DNA of 10,169 nt from Deltaproteobacteria bacterium (GTDB lineage: Bacteria; Desulfobacterota; Desulfobacteria; Desulfobacterales; Desulfatibacillaceae), in the NCBI GenBank assembly GCA_019308705.1, contig JAFDHW010000054.1, positions 1 through 10,169 on the forward strand. Reading direction: 5' to 3'. Below are positions 1 through 5,665 of the stretch, one piece after another. Position 1 is the stretch's first letter. The number at the start of each line of letters is the position of its first letter. Both the position numbers and the translations under genes were made by a program. The notes below the pieces were generated by a model. That model worked only from the letters and a program-made list of their open reading frames with translations, did no database searches and had not been told where the DNA came from.

Positions 1-4
1 GCTC

Positions 5-93
5 GCCCGATTTCCGCGCTGGCCGCGTTATCGGGGCTCGGCGTACCAAAGTACGCCTTCACCCCTCTCGCCTTGCCAGCTCGGAAATCAGGC
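5..93. repeat. Long nested imperfect palindrome (REP/MITE-like)
   Basis: Arms at 5-23 and 75-93 are complementary at 17 of 19 positions (mismatches 8/90 and 17/81). Nested inside are GGGG 33-36 with CCCC 62-65, and a perfect 7-bp stem GGCGTAC 40-46 / GTACGCC 51-57 closed by the loop CAAA. As RNA or single-stranded DNA this would form one hairpin of about 89 nt. It lies downstream of parC and abuts a copy of the intergenic repeat at 94-116, so the two are probably parts of one composite element. No coding sequence is visible here. It could be a non-autonomous transposable element, a REP-type repeat or a transcript-end stabiliser; the sequence alone does not decide. Confidence 0.8.
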
Positions 94-116
94 TTCGTGA
101 ATAATCCGGGCTAACC
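94..116 (-). repeat. Intergenic repeat copy A
   Basis: The plus strand reads TTCGTGAATAATCCGGGCTA, the reverse complement of the family core TAGCCCGGATTATTCATGA with one change (CATG to CGTG). It directly follows the right arm of the 5-93 palindrome. Other copies are at 146-166, 5589-5602, 5636-5653, 9949-9957 (degenerate), 10029-10050 and 10058-10078. It ends in CTAACC, complementary to GGTTAG at the end of the next copy. Confidence 0.85.
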
Positions 117-145
117 TATTAAAAATATTCGGTTCCGCGAAATTT

Positions 146-166
146 TTCATGAATAATTCGGGTTAG
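146..166 (-). repeat. Intergenic repeat copy B, overlapping the parC stop codon
   Basis: The plus strand reads TTCATGAATAATTCGGGTTA, a near-exact copy in the same orientation as the one 52 bp to its left. The TTA at 163-165 is the TAA stop of parC on the minus strand, so the repeat begins exactly at the end of the gene. The AT-rich tail (AAATTT followed by GC, about 135-146) resembles the tails of copies at 10030-10089, suggesting the true repeat unit is about 30 nt. Confidence 0.85.
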
Positions 167-2454
167 TCCAGATCCAGGGTGCCCTGGCCGCCGGCTTCCT
201 TTTCCTCCTTGGGGGCGGTGGGCTCCACCCGGTCCACCCGCCGGAACCCCCGGGGAAGCTTTCTGCCCCGGCGGCCCCTTTCCCCGGCGAACCGGGAAAG
301 CTGGGCCGGGCCGTAGGAAAGGTGCCTGCGGCCCGAGTGGATGACCACGCCCTGGCCGGGCAACAGGGGCAGAAGCTGCACCACGTACTCCTCGCGGCTT
401 CTGGCCGCGGCGGGTGGGATGTGGATGATCTTGTTGCCCTTGCCCCGGGCCATGTTGGGCAGGGAGGAGAGGGGGAACAGGAGCATGCGGCCCTCGTTGG
501 TGATGGTCAGAAGCCGGGCCGCCTCCGGGTCGTCCACCTTCTGCGGGGCCAGGGGCAGGGCGCCTTCGGGCAGGGCGAGCACCACCTTGCCCGCGCGGTT
601 CTTGGCGAAAAGGTCCGAAAGATTGGCAAGAAACCCGTAGCCCGCGTCCGAGGCCAAAAGCACCCGGGTATCGGGTTTTCCCATGAGCACGGCCAGAAAC
701 CGCGCGCCGGCCGGCGGGTCCAGCCGGCTGGTCAGCGGCTCGCCGTAGCCCCGGGCCGATGGCAGGGTGTGGGCGGCCAGGGAGTAGGACCGGCCGTGGT
801 CGTCTATGAACACCACCTGCTGGGTGGAAAGCCCTCTGGCCGCGTCGCGGGGCCGGTCCCCGGCCTTGTGGGGAAACTTCTCCGGGTCCGCTTCGTGTCC
901 CTTGGCGGCCCGCACCCACCCCTTGGCGGAAAGCATCACCGTCACCGGCTCGGCGGGCAGGATTTCCTCCCTGGCCATGGCCTGGGCCTCGGTGCGGATG
1001 ACCAGGGCCGAGCGCCGGGCGTCGCCGTACTTTTCCCCGTCCTCCCGGATTTCCCGGCGGATGAGGGAGGTGAGGCGCTTCGGCGAGCCCAAGGTCTTTT
1101 GAAGCTGGGTCTTTTCCTTTTCCAGGTCCTCCTTTTCCCCCTTGATCTTCAACTCTTCCAGCTTCGCCAGGTGCTTTAACCGGGTGTTCAGGATCACGTC
1201 GGCCTGGAGTTCGGAAAGGGAAAAGCGCGCAATCAGAACGGGCTTGGGCTCGTCCTCGGTGCGGATGATGCGGATGACCTCGTCCAGGTTCAGGTAGGCG
1301 GTGAGCAGGCCGTCCAGTTCATGGAGCCGGGCGTTCACCTTGTCCAGCCGGTGGGAAAGCCGTCTTCTCACCGTCTCCCGGCGGAACGACAACCAGTCTT
1401 CCAGAAGCTCCTTGACGTTGCGCACGCCCGGGCGGCCGTCCGTGCCGATGACGTTCAGGTTCACCCGGAAGCTTGTCTCCAGGTCCGTGGTGGCGAACAG
1501 GTGGGCCATCAGCGCGTCGGTGTCCACGCGATTGCTCTTGGGCACGATGACCAGGCGCACGGGATCCTCGTGGTCGGACTCGTCCCGCAAATCCGCCACC
1601 ATGGGCAACTTCTTGGCCTGCATCTGGGCCGCGATCTGCTCCAGCACCTTGGCCCCGGACACCTGGAAGGGCAGGGCGGTGACCACGATGTCCCCGTTTT
1701 CGCGGTGGAAGACCGCCCGCATGCGCACCGCGCCCCGGCCGGTCTCGTAGATGCCGACGAGCTCCTCCTTGGGGGTGATGATCTCCGCGCCCGTGGGGAA
1801 ATCCGGGCCGGGCATGACCTTGGTGATGTCCCGCACCGTGGCCTTGGGGTTGTCCAAAAGCAGCACGGCGGCCTCGGCCAGTTCCTTCAGGTTGTGGGGG
1901 GGGATGTCCGTGGCCATGCCCACGGCGATGCCCGTGGCGCCGTTGGCCAGCACGTTGGGCAGCCGCGCCGGGAGGAGCGCCGGCTCCTGAAGGGTTCCGT
2001 CGAAGTTGGGCCGCCAGTCCACGGTGCCCTGCTCCACCTCCATAAGCAGGCTCTTGGCGTAGGGCGTGAGGCGGCTCTCGGTGTAGCGCATGGCGGCAAA
2101 GGACTTGGGGTCGTCGGGCACGCCCCAGTTGCCCTGGCCGTCCACCAGGGGGTAGCGGCAGGTGAAGGGTTGGGCCATGTGCACCATGGCTTCGTAGCAG
2201 GCCTGGTCGCCGTGGGGATGGTACTTGCCGATGACGTCGCCCACGGTGCGGGCGGATTTCTTGTGCTTCTGGGTGTGGGAAAGTCCCAACTCGCTCATGG
2301 CGAACACGATGCGCCGCTGCACGGGTTTCAACCCGTCGGCCACGTGGGGCAAGGCCCGGTCCAGGATCACGTACATGGAATATTGGAGGTAGGCCTGCTC
2401 GGTGAATACCTCCAGGGGCAGCACTTCCGCGCCGTCGGCCGTCATCTGGGCCAT
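163..2454 (-). CDS. parC: DNA topoisomerase IV subunit A (ParC)
   Basis: Breakage-reunion subunit of type IIA topoisomerase IV, which decatenates daughter chromosomes as a ParC2ParE2 tetramer. The 763-aa product matches proteobacterial ParC along its length (E. coli ParC is about 750 aa). Visible are [20 protein letters not shown], the QRRIVFAM helix, [14 protein letters not shown], the catalytic Arg-Tyr in AAMRYTES (Tyr124), and the [13 protein letters not shown] block. The C-terminal pinwheel ends in [25 protein letters not shown] sequence; this ending and the lack of a GyrA box argue for ParC over GyrA. I chose ATG 2454 (AAGGA and GAGAG just upstream) over the in-frame TTG at 2484, which lacks a clear ribosome site. 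The main quinolone-determining residue (E. coli Ser80) is Gln84 here; Glu88 (E. coli Glu84) is kept. No parE is in the window. The gene lies 84 bp after the acyl-CoA dehydrogenase, probably co-transcribed. Its stop lies in an intergenic repeat. Confidence 0.95.
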   Translation of the reverse strand: MAQMTADGAEVLPLEVFTEQAYLQYSMYVILDRALPHVADGLKPVQRRIVFAMSELGLSHTQKHKKSARTVGDVIGKYHPHGDQACYEAMVHMAQPFTCRYPLVDGQGNWGVPDDPKSFAAMRYTESRLTPYAKSLLMEVEQGTVDWRPNFDGTLQEPALLPARLPNVLANGATGIAVGMATDIPPHNLKELAEAAVLLLDNPKATVRDITKVMPGPDFPTGAEIITPKEELVGIYETGRGAVRMRAVFHRENGDIVVTALPFQVSGAKVLEQIAAQMQAKKLPMVADLRDESDHEDPVRLVIVPKSNRVDTDALMAHLFATTDLETSFRVNLNVIGTDGRPGVRNVKELLEDWLSFRRETVRRRLSHRLDKVNARLHELDGLLTAYLNLDEVIRIIRTEDEPKPVLIARFSLSELQADVILNTRLKHLAKLEELKIKGEKEDLEKEKTQLQKTLGSPKRLTSLIRREIREDGEKYGDARRSALVIRTEAQAMAREEILPAEPVTVMLSAKGWVRAAKGHEADPEKFPHKAGDRPRDAARGLSTQQVVFIDDHGRSYSLAAHTLPSARGYGEPLTSRLDPPAGARFLAVLMGKPDTRVLLASDAGYGFLANLSDLFAKNRAGKVVLALPEGALPLAPQKVDDPEAARLLTITNEGRMLLFPLSSLPNMARGKGNKIIHIPPAAARSREEYVVQLLPLLPGQGVVIHSGRRHLSYGPAQLSRFAGERGRRGRKLPRGFRRVDRVEPTAPKEEKEAGGQGTLDLD

Positions 2455-2489
2455 GACTCTCTTCGTTTCCTTGGAAGTTTCCAAAAGGA

Positions 2490-2514
2490 TTCCCGCCAGG
2501 GTCCGCGGCGGGAA
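2490..2514 (-). terminator. Hairpin between the acyl-CoA dehydrogenase gene and parC, possible attenuator
   Basis: A perfect 8-bp inverted repeat, TTCCCGCC 2490-2497 and GGCGGGAA 2507-2514, with a 9-nt loop. On the minus strand it is followed by TCCTTTTGG, a weak U-tract. It lies between the dehydrogenase stop (2539) and the parC ATG (2454), so it could reduce read-through into parC or protect the upstream mRNA end. A 14-bp dyad, TTGGAAGTTTCCAA at 2471-2484, follows it on the minus strand. The role is inferred. Confidence 0.4.
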
Positions 2515-2538
2515 AAGCCCATGGGAACCGTTTTCCCG

Positions 2539-3783
2539 CTATTCGTAGACCTTCTCTTCGGGGTGATCGGCCCCCTCGGCGTCCTGTTCGTAGTTCCGGG
2601 CCTGGGCGGCCTCGCGGCGGTCCTGGTAGTCCCGGTACCACTCGTGGGCCACGATGGCGGACATGATCTCGTTGGTGCCGGTCCAGATGCTGGCCAGCCG
2701 CAGGTCCCGCACGATGCGCTCCACCGGGTAGATGGTGGTGTAGCCGATACCGCCCATGACCTGCATGGCGTTTCCGGCCACCTTCTGGCAGCTTTCCGTG
2801 GCGAACTTCTTGGTTTCGGACACCAGCCGGCGGATGGTGCGCTCGTCTACGCCCGCGTCCACGGCCTTGGCCGTGGAATAGACCATGGCGCGGGAGGCGT
2901 CCAACAGCGTGGCCGCCTCGGCCACCTGGAAGGAAACGCCCTGGAAGGAGTTCACGGGCAGGCCGAAGGCCTTCCTGCGGGTGGTGTAGCCCGTGGCCAC
3001 GTCCAGGGCGGGCCGGGCCGCGCCGATGGTCATGGCCGCGGTGCCCAGCCGCTCGGGAATCATCATGGTGTTGAACACCGCGTAGGCGCCGTTTAGTTTT
3101 CCCACCAGGTTTTCCTTGGGCACCTTCACGTCCTTGAACACCAGCCGGGAGGTGCCTCCGCCGCGGCAGCCCATGAGGTTGTAAGCATAGGAAGTCTCCA
3201 CCCCCGGCCCGCGGTCCACGATGAAGCAGGAGAGCCCCTTCCTGGGCGGCGCATCCGGGTCCGTGCGGGCGTAGACCAGGAAGAAATCCGCCCCCTCGCC
3301 GCCCACGATGAACCGCTTCTGGCCATTGATCACGAAGTGGTCGCCGCGGTCCTCGGCCGTGGTGGTGGTGCCAAAAAAGTCCGAGCCGCCCCGGGGCTCG
3401 GTGAGGCACTCGGCCGCGAACAGCTCCCCGGCCAGAAGGGGCTTTACGTATTTTTCCTTCTGCTCGTCCGTGCCGTGGAGGATGATGGCGTCGCACACCA
3501 GCTCCGCGCCCACGCCAAAGGTGCAGGCAAAAATGTAGCCCAGGGTGCCCACTTCTTCCATGACGGCGCAGGTGGCCACCCAGTCCAGATCCCGGCCGCC
3601 CCACCTGGCGGGGTAGCGGCTGCCCAAAAGGTTCCTTTTGGCGGCCTCGCGCAGAAACTCCTTGGGAAACTTGATCTTGTCCGCGTCCATGTCCAGGATC
3701 ATCCGCCTGGGAACCCATTTCACCAAGTCCCGGGCCTCGTCGCGGATCTTTCTCTGGTCCTCGGTCAGCAGGTGGTCGAGCAT
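2539..3783 (-). CDS. Acyl-CoA dehydrogenase (FAD-dependent)
   Basis: Flavoenzyme that oxidises an acyl-CoA to its trans-2-enoyl-CoA and passes electrons to electron-transfer flavoprotein, in cytoplasmic beta-oxidation or branched-chain/aromatic acid breakdown. The 414-aa product has the full family layout: helical N-domain, LTEPRGGSDF (about 128-136) at the flavin/substrate site, the middle beta-domain, then the C-terminal helical domain with TRRKAFGLPVNSFQ (268-281), VMGGIGY (342-348) and PVERIVRDLRLASIWTGTNE (353-372). The usual catalytic Glu of medium/short-chain enzymes (YEGT) is Thr368 (WTGT). A Glu in PERLGTAA (Glu244) sits where isovaleryl- and long-chain acyl-CoA dehydrogenases carry their base, so it is probably active with that geometry. 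The substrate cannot be named. Start: ATG 3783 has GGAGG five bases upstream; an in-frame TTG at 3795 overlaps that site and is rejected. An acidic tail follows residue 395. First gene of the probable operon with parC. Confidence 0.93.
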   Translation of the reverse strand: MLDHLLTEDQRKIRDEARDLVKWVPRRMILDMDADKIKFPKEFLREAAKRNLLGSRYPARWGGRDLDWVATCAVMEEVGTLGYIFACTFGVGAELVCDAIILHGTDEQKEKYVKPLLAGELFAAECLTEPRGGSDFFGTTTTAEDRGDHFVINGQKRFIVGGEGADFFLVYARTDPDAPPRKGLSCFIVDRGPGVETSYAYNLMGCRGGGTSRLVFKDVKVPKENLVGKLNGAYAVFNTMMIPERLGTAAMTIGAARPALDVATGYTTRRKAFGLPVNSFQGVSFQVAEAATLLDASRAMVYSTAKAVDAGVDERTIRRLVSETKKFATESCQKVAGNAMQVMGGIGYTTIYPVERIVRDLRLASIWTGTNEIMSAIVAHEWYRDYQDRREAAQARNYEQDAEGADHPEEKVYE

Positions 3784-3788
3784 GCTTA

Positions 3789-3793
3789 CCTCC
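3789..3793 (-). promoter_or_regulatory. Shine-Dalgarno site fixing the dehydrogenase start
   Basis: The minus strand reads GGAGG then TAAGC then ATG (3783), an ideal spacing of 5 nt. It decides between ATG 3783 and the longer TTG-initiated frame. Confidence 0.85.
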
Positions 3794-3799
3794 AATGGG

Positions 3800-3816
3800 G
3801 GCGGGCGCGGCCCGCC
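3800..3816 (-). other. GC hairpin in the leader of the dehydrogenase mRNA
   Basis: Perfect 7-bp inverted repeat GGCGGGC 3800-3806 / GCCCGCC 3810-3816 with a 3-nt loop. It sits six nt upstream of the ribosome site (3789-3793) and about 13 nt downstream of the predicted transcription start, so it would form in the 5' leader. It may be an mRNA stabiliser or a translation modulator; this is inference. The strength of the dyad is seen directly. Confidence 0.5.
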
Positions 3817-3835
3817 GGTTGTCTCGAAAGACCCT

Positions 3836-3865
3836 ATGATTTTGGCAAGCGGGCTTGGTTGTCAA
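3836..3865 (-). promoter_or_regulatory. Sigma70-type promoter for the dehydrogenase-parC pair
   Basis: The minus strand carries a perfect -35 TTGACA (plus strand TGTCAA, 3860-3865), an 18-nt spacer, and -10 AATCAT (plus strand ATGATT, 3836-3841), four of six matches to TATAAT. The expected start is near 3829, giving a leader of about 46 nt before ATG 3783. It is the only TTGACA I noticed in the spacer. Confidence 0.6.
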
Positions 3866-4079
3866 GCCATTTCACGAGCCGCTGAAAGCCCTTGCCATGC
3901 CGCGCGCCGGGACCGGCCGCCTGCGCCGTTTTTCCAACAATGCCCCGGTCCGGGCGGTAATTTGCCTCAAAAATTTTCTGGCGGTGTCCCGGGATACCCA
4001 GGAAAGAAGCGGCAAAAACACCTGGTTTTTCCTGATACCAAGGCGCCAAGCGGACGATTTTCCGGCTCTATGTCGCACA

Positions 4080-4097
4080 TTGGCACAAACCCTGCTT
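4080..4097 (+). promoter_or_regulatory. Sigma54 (RpoN)-type -24/-12 promoter
   Basis: The sequence TTGGCACAAACCCTGCTT has the diagnostic GG (4082-4083) and GC (4094-4095) separated by exactly 10 bases. It matches the consensus TGGCAC-N5-TTGC except for C in place of the first T. The expected start is near G4107. Downstream on the same strand are the leader terminator and the 116-aa signalling-tail gene. Such a promoter would need an AAA+ enhancer-binding activator; none is encoded here. Confidence 0.55.
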
Positions 4098-4137
4098 CCC
4101 ATTTTTGGAAACGCCGACCCCGCATCGCGGCCGGACC

Positions 4138-4162
4138 GCCTTCCCGCAAGGGAGGGCTTTTT
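4138..4162 (+). terminator. Intrinsic terminator with GNRA loop in the leader
   Basis: An 8-bp stem (one G-U) of GCCTTCCC 4138-4145 and GGGAGGGC 4150-4157 is capped by the tetraloop GCAA and followed by TTTTT (4158-4162). No rightward gene lies upstream, so it would end a transcript of about 56 nt beginning at the sigma54-like promoter. A second small hairpin (CCGC 4120-4123 / GCGG 4127-4130) precedes it. Either it is an attenuator for the gene at 4281 or it ends a small RNA. AGGAGG (4163-4168) follows at once. Confidence 0.65.
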
Positions 4163-4228
4163 AGGAGGCCGGCGCTAAATGAACGGTTGGGAAACACCCT
4201 CACCCTTTCACCTGCGGCCGCCATTTCA

Positions 4229-4269
4229 GGCGAACACGCGGCGGGGGAGGCTGGTTCGAGCCCTTCGCC
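4229..4269 (+). other. Leader hairpin before the 116-aa gene
   Basis: Outer arms GGCGAA 4229-4234 / TTCGCC 4264-4269 enclose an inner stem GGCT 4249-4252 / AGCC 4259-4262. The structure ends one base before the ribosome site GGAG (4271-4274) of the next gene. It could influence initiation; there is no match to a riboswitch class that I recognise. Confidence 0.35.
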
Positions 4270-4280
4270 CGGAGAGACGT

Positions 4281-4631
4281 ATGGGTATGCGCATGGAAGC
4301 CCTTTACCAACAGAAGCGCGCGCAAGACGCCAAGCCCAGCTATCAGGACCTTTTGCGGCGTGTGCGGCGGCTTGAAGCGGAAAATCGGCGCCTGAAGGCC
4401 TGGGAAACCGAGCAAAAGGACCTGGAACGGAGGCTGGCCGACGCGCTGGCCAAGATCCTTTCCGGGTTTCTGCCCATCTGCGCCCGGTGCAAGCGCATCC
4501 GCGAGGAAACCGGCCGATGGAGCCCGATCGAAACCTACATCCAGGACCACACCGAGGCCGTGTTCTCCCACAGCCTGTGTCCGGACTGCGCCAGGGACCA
4601 CTACCCGGATTTCGTGACCACCACCAAGTAG
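4281..4631 (+). CDS. Stand-alone coiled-coil and C2C2 signalling-tail protein
   Basis: Small soluble protein of 116 aa. Residues about 20-58 are a charged heptad-like helix (LLRRVRRLEAENRRLKAWE, then the KDLERRLADALAK region), probably coiled coil. Residues 63-111 form a Cys-rich module: LPICARCKRIRE, W80, PIETYIQDHTE, FSHSLCPDCARDHYPDF, with Cys67/Cys70 and Cys100/Cys103 spaced to bind one metal, probably zinc. The same module and linker normally sit at the C-terminus of PAS, GAF or receiver signalling proteins in this group of bacteria; here the sensor part is absent, and I find no broken sensor upstream. The start at ATG 4281 has GGAG six bases upstream. An ATG at 4179 (AGGAGG ten bases upstream) would add 34 Arg/Pro-rich residues with rare codons and is less likely. 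The function is unknown; a partner-binding or regulatory role is inference. Intrinsic terminator directly downstream. Confidence 0.75.
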   Translation: MGMRMEALYQQKRAQDAKPSYQDLLRRVRRLEAENRRLKAWETEQKDLERRLADALAKILSGFLPICARCKRIREETGRWSPIETYIQDHTEAVFSHSLCPDCARDHYPDFVTTTK

Positions 4632-4652
4632 GCCGCCGCACCCCTCCCCCCT

Positions 4653-4682
4653 GGCGGCGCGTTTCGCCGCCTCTTTTCTTTC
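4653..4682 (+). terminator. Rho-independent terminator
   Basis: A perfect 7-bp stem GGCGGCG 4653-4659 / CGCCGCC 4665-4671 with a 5-nt loop, followed by a T-rich run (TCTTTTCTTT). It lies 21 nt after the stop of the 116-aa gene and separates it from alkA, 27 nt further on. Confidence 0.85.
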
Positions 4683-4709
4683 CCTGCATCCGGTGATATC
4701 CCCACGTGT

Positions 4710-5579
4710 ATGAAAAGGCGCACCATACGTCTCGAAGGCCCCTACGACCTGGCCCTTTCCCTCAAGCTCCAGTCCTCCTTTTCGGCCGAGGACGGCGCAG
4801 ACCCCGCCGTGTTCCGCGCCGGGTTGCGCGTGTGCGGCAAGGCCGCCATGGCGCGGGCGGTCCAGAAAGCCCACGGACAGCCTATGGTGGAGGTTTCCAC
4901 GGATTCCCGACACCCGGACGAGGCCGCGGCCGCCGTGGAGTGGATGCTGTTTTCCTCCCTGGACCTGAAACCCTTCTACCGGGCCGTGTCCGGCCACCCG
5001 GTCCTGGGGAAGATCGTGAAAAAGTATCACGGCGTAAAGCCTCTTCGGCCCCAGACCCTGTTCGAGATGCTGGTGGTGGCGGTGACCGAGCAGCAGATCT
5101 CCATGGCCGCGGCAAGGAAGATCCGCGGCCGGGTGGTGGAGCGCTTCGGGGAGGCCGCCGGAGACCTTCCCGTGTTCCCCGCGCCAAGGGCACTGGCCCG
5201 GGCCTCCATCGAAGACCTCATGGCCTGCGGCCTGTCCCGCAGAAAGGCGGAGTACATCCAGGACCTGGCGCAAAAGGTGGAGAACGGCTCCTTTGACCCG
5301 GAGGGGCTGCGGGACCTGGACGACGGAGAGGTGCGCCGGGAGGTGGAATCGTTGCGGGGGTTCGGCCGGTGGTCCGCGGACTACCTCCTGGTGCGGGGCC
5401 TTGGGCGGGCGGACGTCGTGCCCGTGGACGACCTGGGCGTGCGGGACGTGGTGGGCAGGTACCTGGGGGACGGGAAGCGCATGGGCGCGGAGGACGTGAA
5501 AAAGGCCCTGGAACCCCTCGCGCCTTTTAGGGGCCTCGCCGTGTACTACCTTTTTGCCGAATCCCGCCTGGGCGGGTGA
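4710..5579 (+). CDS. alkA: AlkA-type DNA-3-methyladenine glycosylase II
   Basis: Base-excision repair glycosylase that removes alkylated purines (3-methyladenine and related lesions), leaving an abasic site. The 289-aa length fits E. coli AlkA (about 280). Residues 1-90 correspond to the AlkA N-terminal beta-domain, and about 110-285 to the helix-hairpin-helix GPD fold. The signature EMLVVAVTEQQISMAAARKI (119-138), the hairpin LRGFGRWSADYLLVRGLG (215-232) and VVPVDDLGVR (236-245) are clear; Asp241 is the expected catalytic aspartate (Asp238 in E. coli). There is no C-terminal Cys4 iron-sulfur motif, which excludes the EndoIII/MutY branch, and no fused Ada domain. The ribosome site is weak (GGTGAT about 12 nt upstream), and only 27 nt separate the start from the preceding terminator, so the promoter must overlap that terminator or expression depends on read-through. 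Converges with the activase gene. Confidence 0.92.
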   Translation: MKRRTIRLEGPYDLALSLKLQSSFSAEDGADPAVFRAGLRVCGKAAMARAVQKAHGQPMVEVSTDSRHPDEAAAAVEWMLFSSLDLKPFYRAVSGHPVLGKIVKKYHGVKPLRPQTLFEMLVVAVTEQQISMAAARKIRGRVVERFGEAAGDLPVFPAPRALARASIEDLMACGLSRRKAEYIQDLAQKVENGSFDPEGLRDLDDGEVRREVESLRGFGRWSADYLLVRGLGRADVVPVDDLGVRDVVGRYLGDGKRMGAEDVKKALEPLAPFRGLAVYYLFAESRLGG

Positions 5580-5588
5580 TTCCCCTGT

Positions 5589-5653
5589 CCGGATTATTCA
5601 TGTTTTCGCGTTTTGTTTTCAGTCGCGAAATCCGTCATGAATGACCCGGGCTA
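5589..5653. repeat. Inverted pair of intergenic repeats between convergent genes
   Basis: Copy C1 (CCGGATTATTCATG, 5589-5602) faces copy C2 (CATGAATGACCCGGGCTA, 5636-5653). ATTCATG 5596-5602 pairs with CATGAAT 5636-5642, and inside it TTTCGCG 5604-5610 pairs with CGCGAAA 5624-5630, giving an extended hairpin over nearly the whole spacer. The CTA at 5651-5653 is the TAG stop of the activase gene. The spacer between alkA and the activase is almost entirely this element, so it probably also serves as the bidirectional transcript end, although no U-tract follows the stem. Confidence 0.8.
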
Positions 5654-5665
5654 TGCGGCCCGGGT
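5644..5665 (-). terminator. GC hairpin spanning the activase stop codon
   Basis: A perfect 8-bp inverted repeat, ACCCGGGC 5644-5651 and GCCCGGGT 5658-5665, with a 6-nt loop that contains most of the TAG stop. One arm is made by the intergenic repeat and the other by the last codons of the gene. There is no U-run, so it is not a classical intrinsic terminator; it may act as a 3' stabiliser. Confidence 0.4.

Larger units (their letters stand above)
3784..4280. other. Divergent intergenic spacer
   Basis: About 500 bp between the leftward dehydrogenase and the rightward 116-aa gene. It holds the leftward sigma70-type promoter (3836-3865), a rightward sigma54-like promoter (4080-4097), a terminator with a GNRA loop (4138-4162) and a leader hairpin (4229-4269). 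Between 3870 and 4075 I see only short AT/GC dyads and unsupported short frames on both strands, with no recognisable protein. Enhancer-binding sites for a sigma54 activator would be expected in that stretch, but I cannot identify one with confidence. Confidence 0.6.

Noticed and set aside
2455..2484. Longer parC starting at TTG 2484
   Set aside because: No clear ribosome site upstream of the TTG, while ATG 2454 has AAGGA and GAGAG upstream and gives an N-terminus like other ParC proteins.
1319..3865. Very long open frame (848 aa) overlapping both parC and the dehydrogenase on the same strand
   Set aside because: It runs out of frame through two well-supported genes and its product is a low-complexity Gly/Arg/Pro/His string, typical of GC-rich shadow frames.
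3834..4178. Several small frames on both strands in the divergent spacer (71-107 aa)
   Set aside because: No conserved motif, no convincing ribosome site, and one of them overlaps the sigma70-type promoter.
4249..4270. GGTTCGAGCCC resembling a tRNA T-arm
   Set aside because: Bases flanking the loop do not form a 5-bp T-stem, and no acceptor, D or anticodon arms can be fitted around it.
4179..4280. 34-aa N-terminal extension of the signalling-tail protein from ATG 4179
   Set aside because: AGGAGG is present but 10 nt away, the codons are unlike neighbouring genes (AGG, AGA, CGA, TCA, CCA), and the peptide is Arg/Pro-rich without homology that I recognise; kept only as an alternative.
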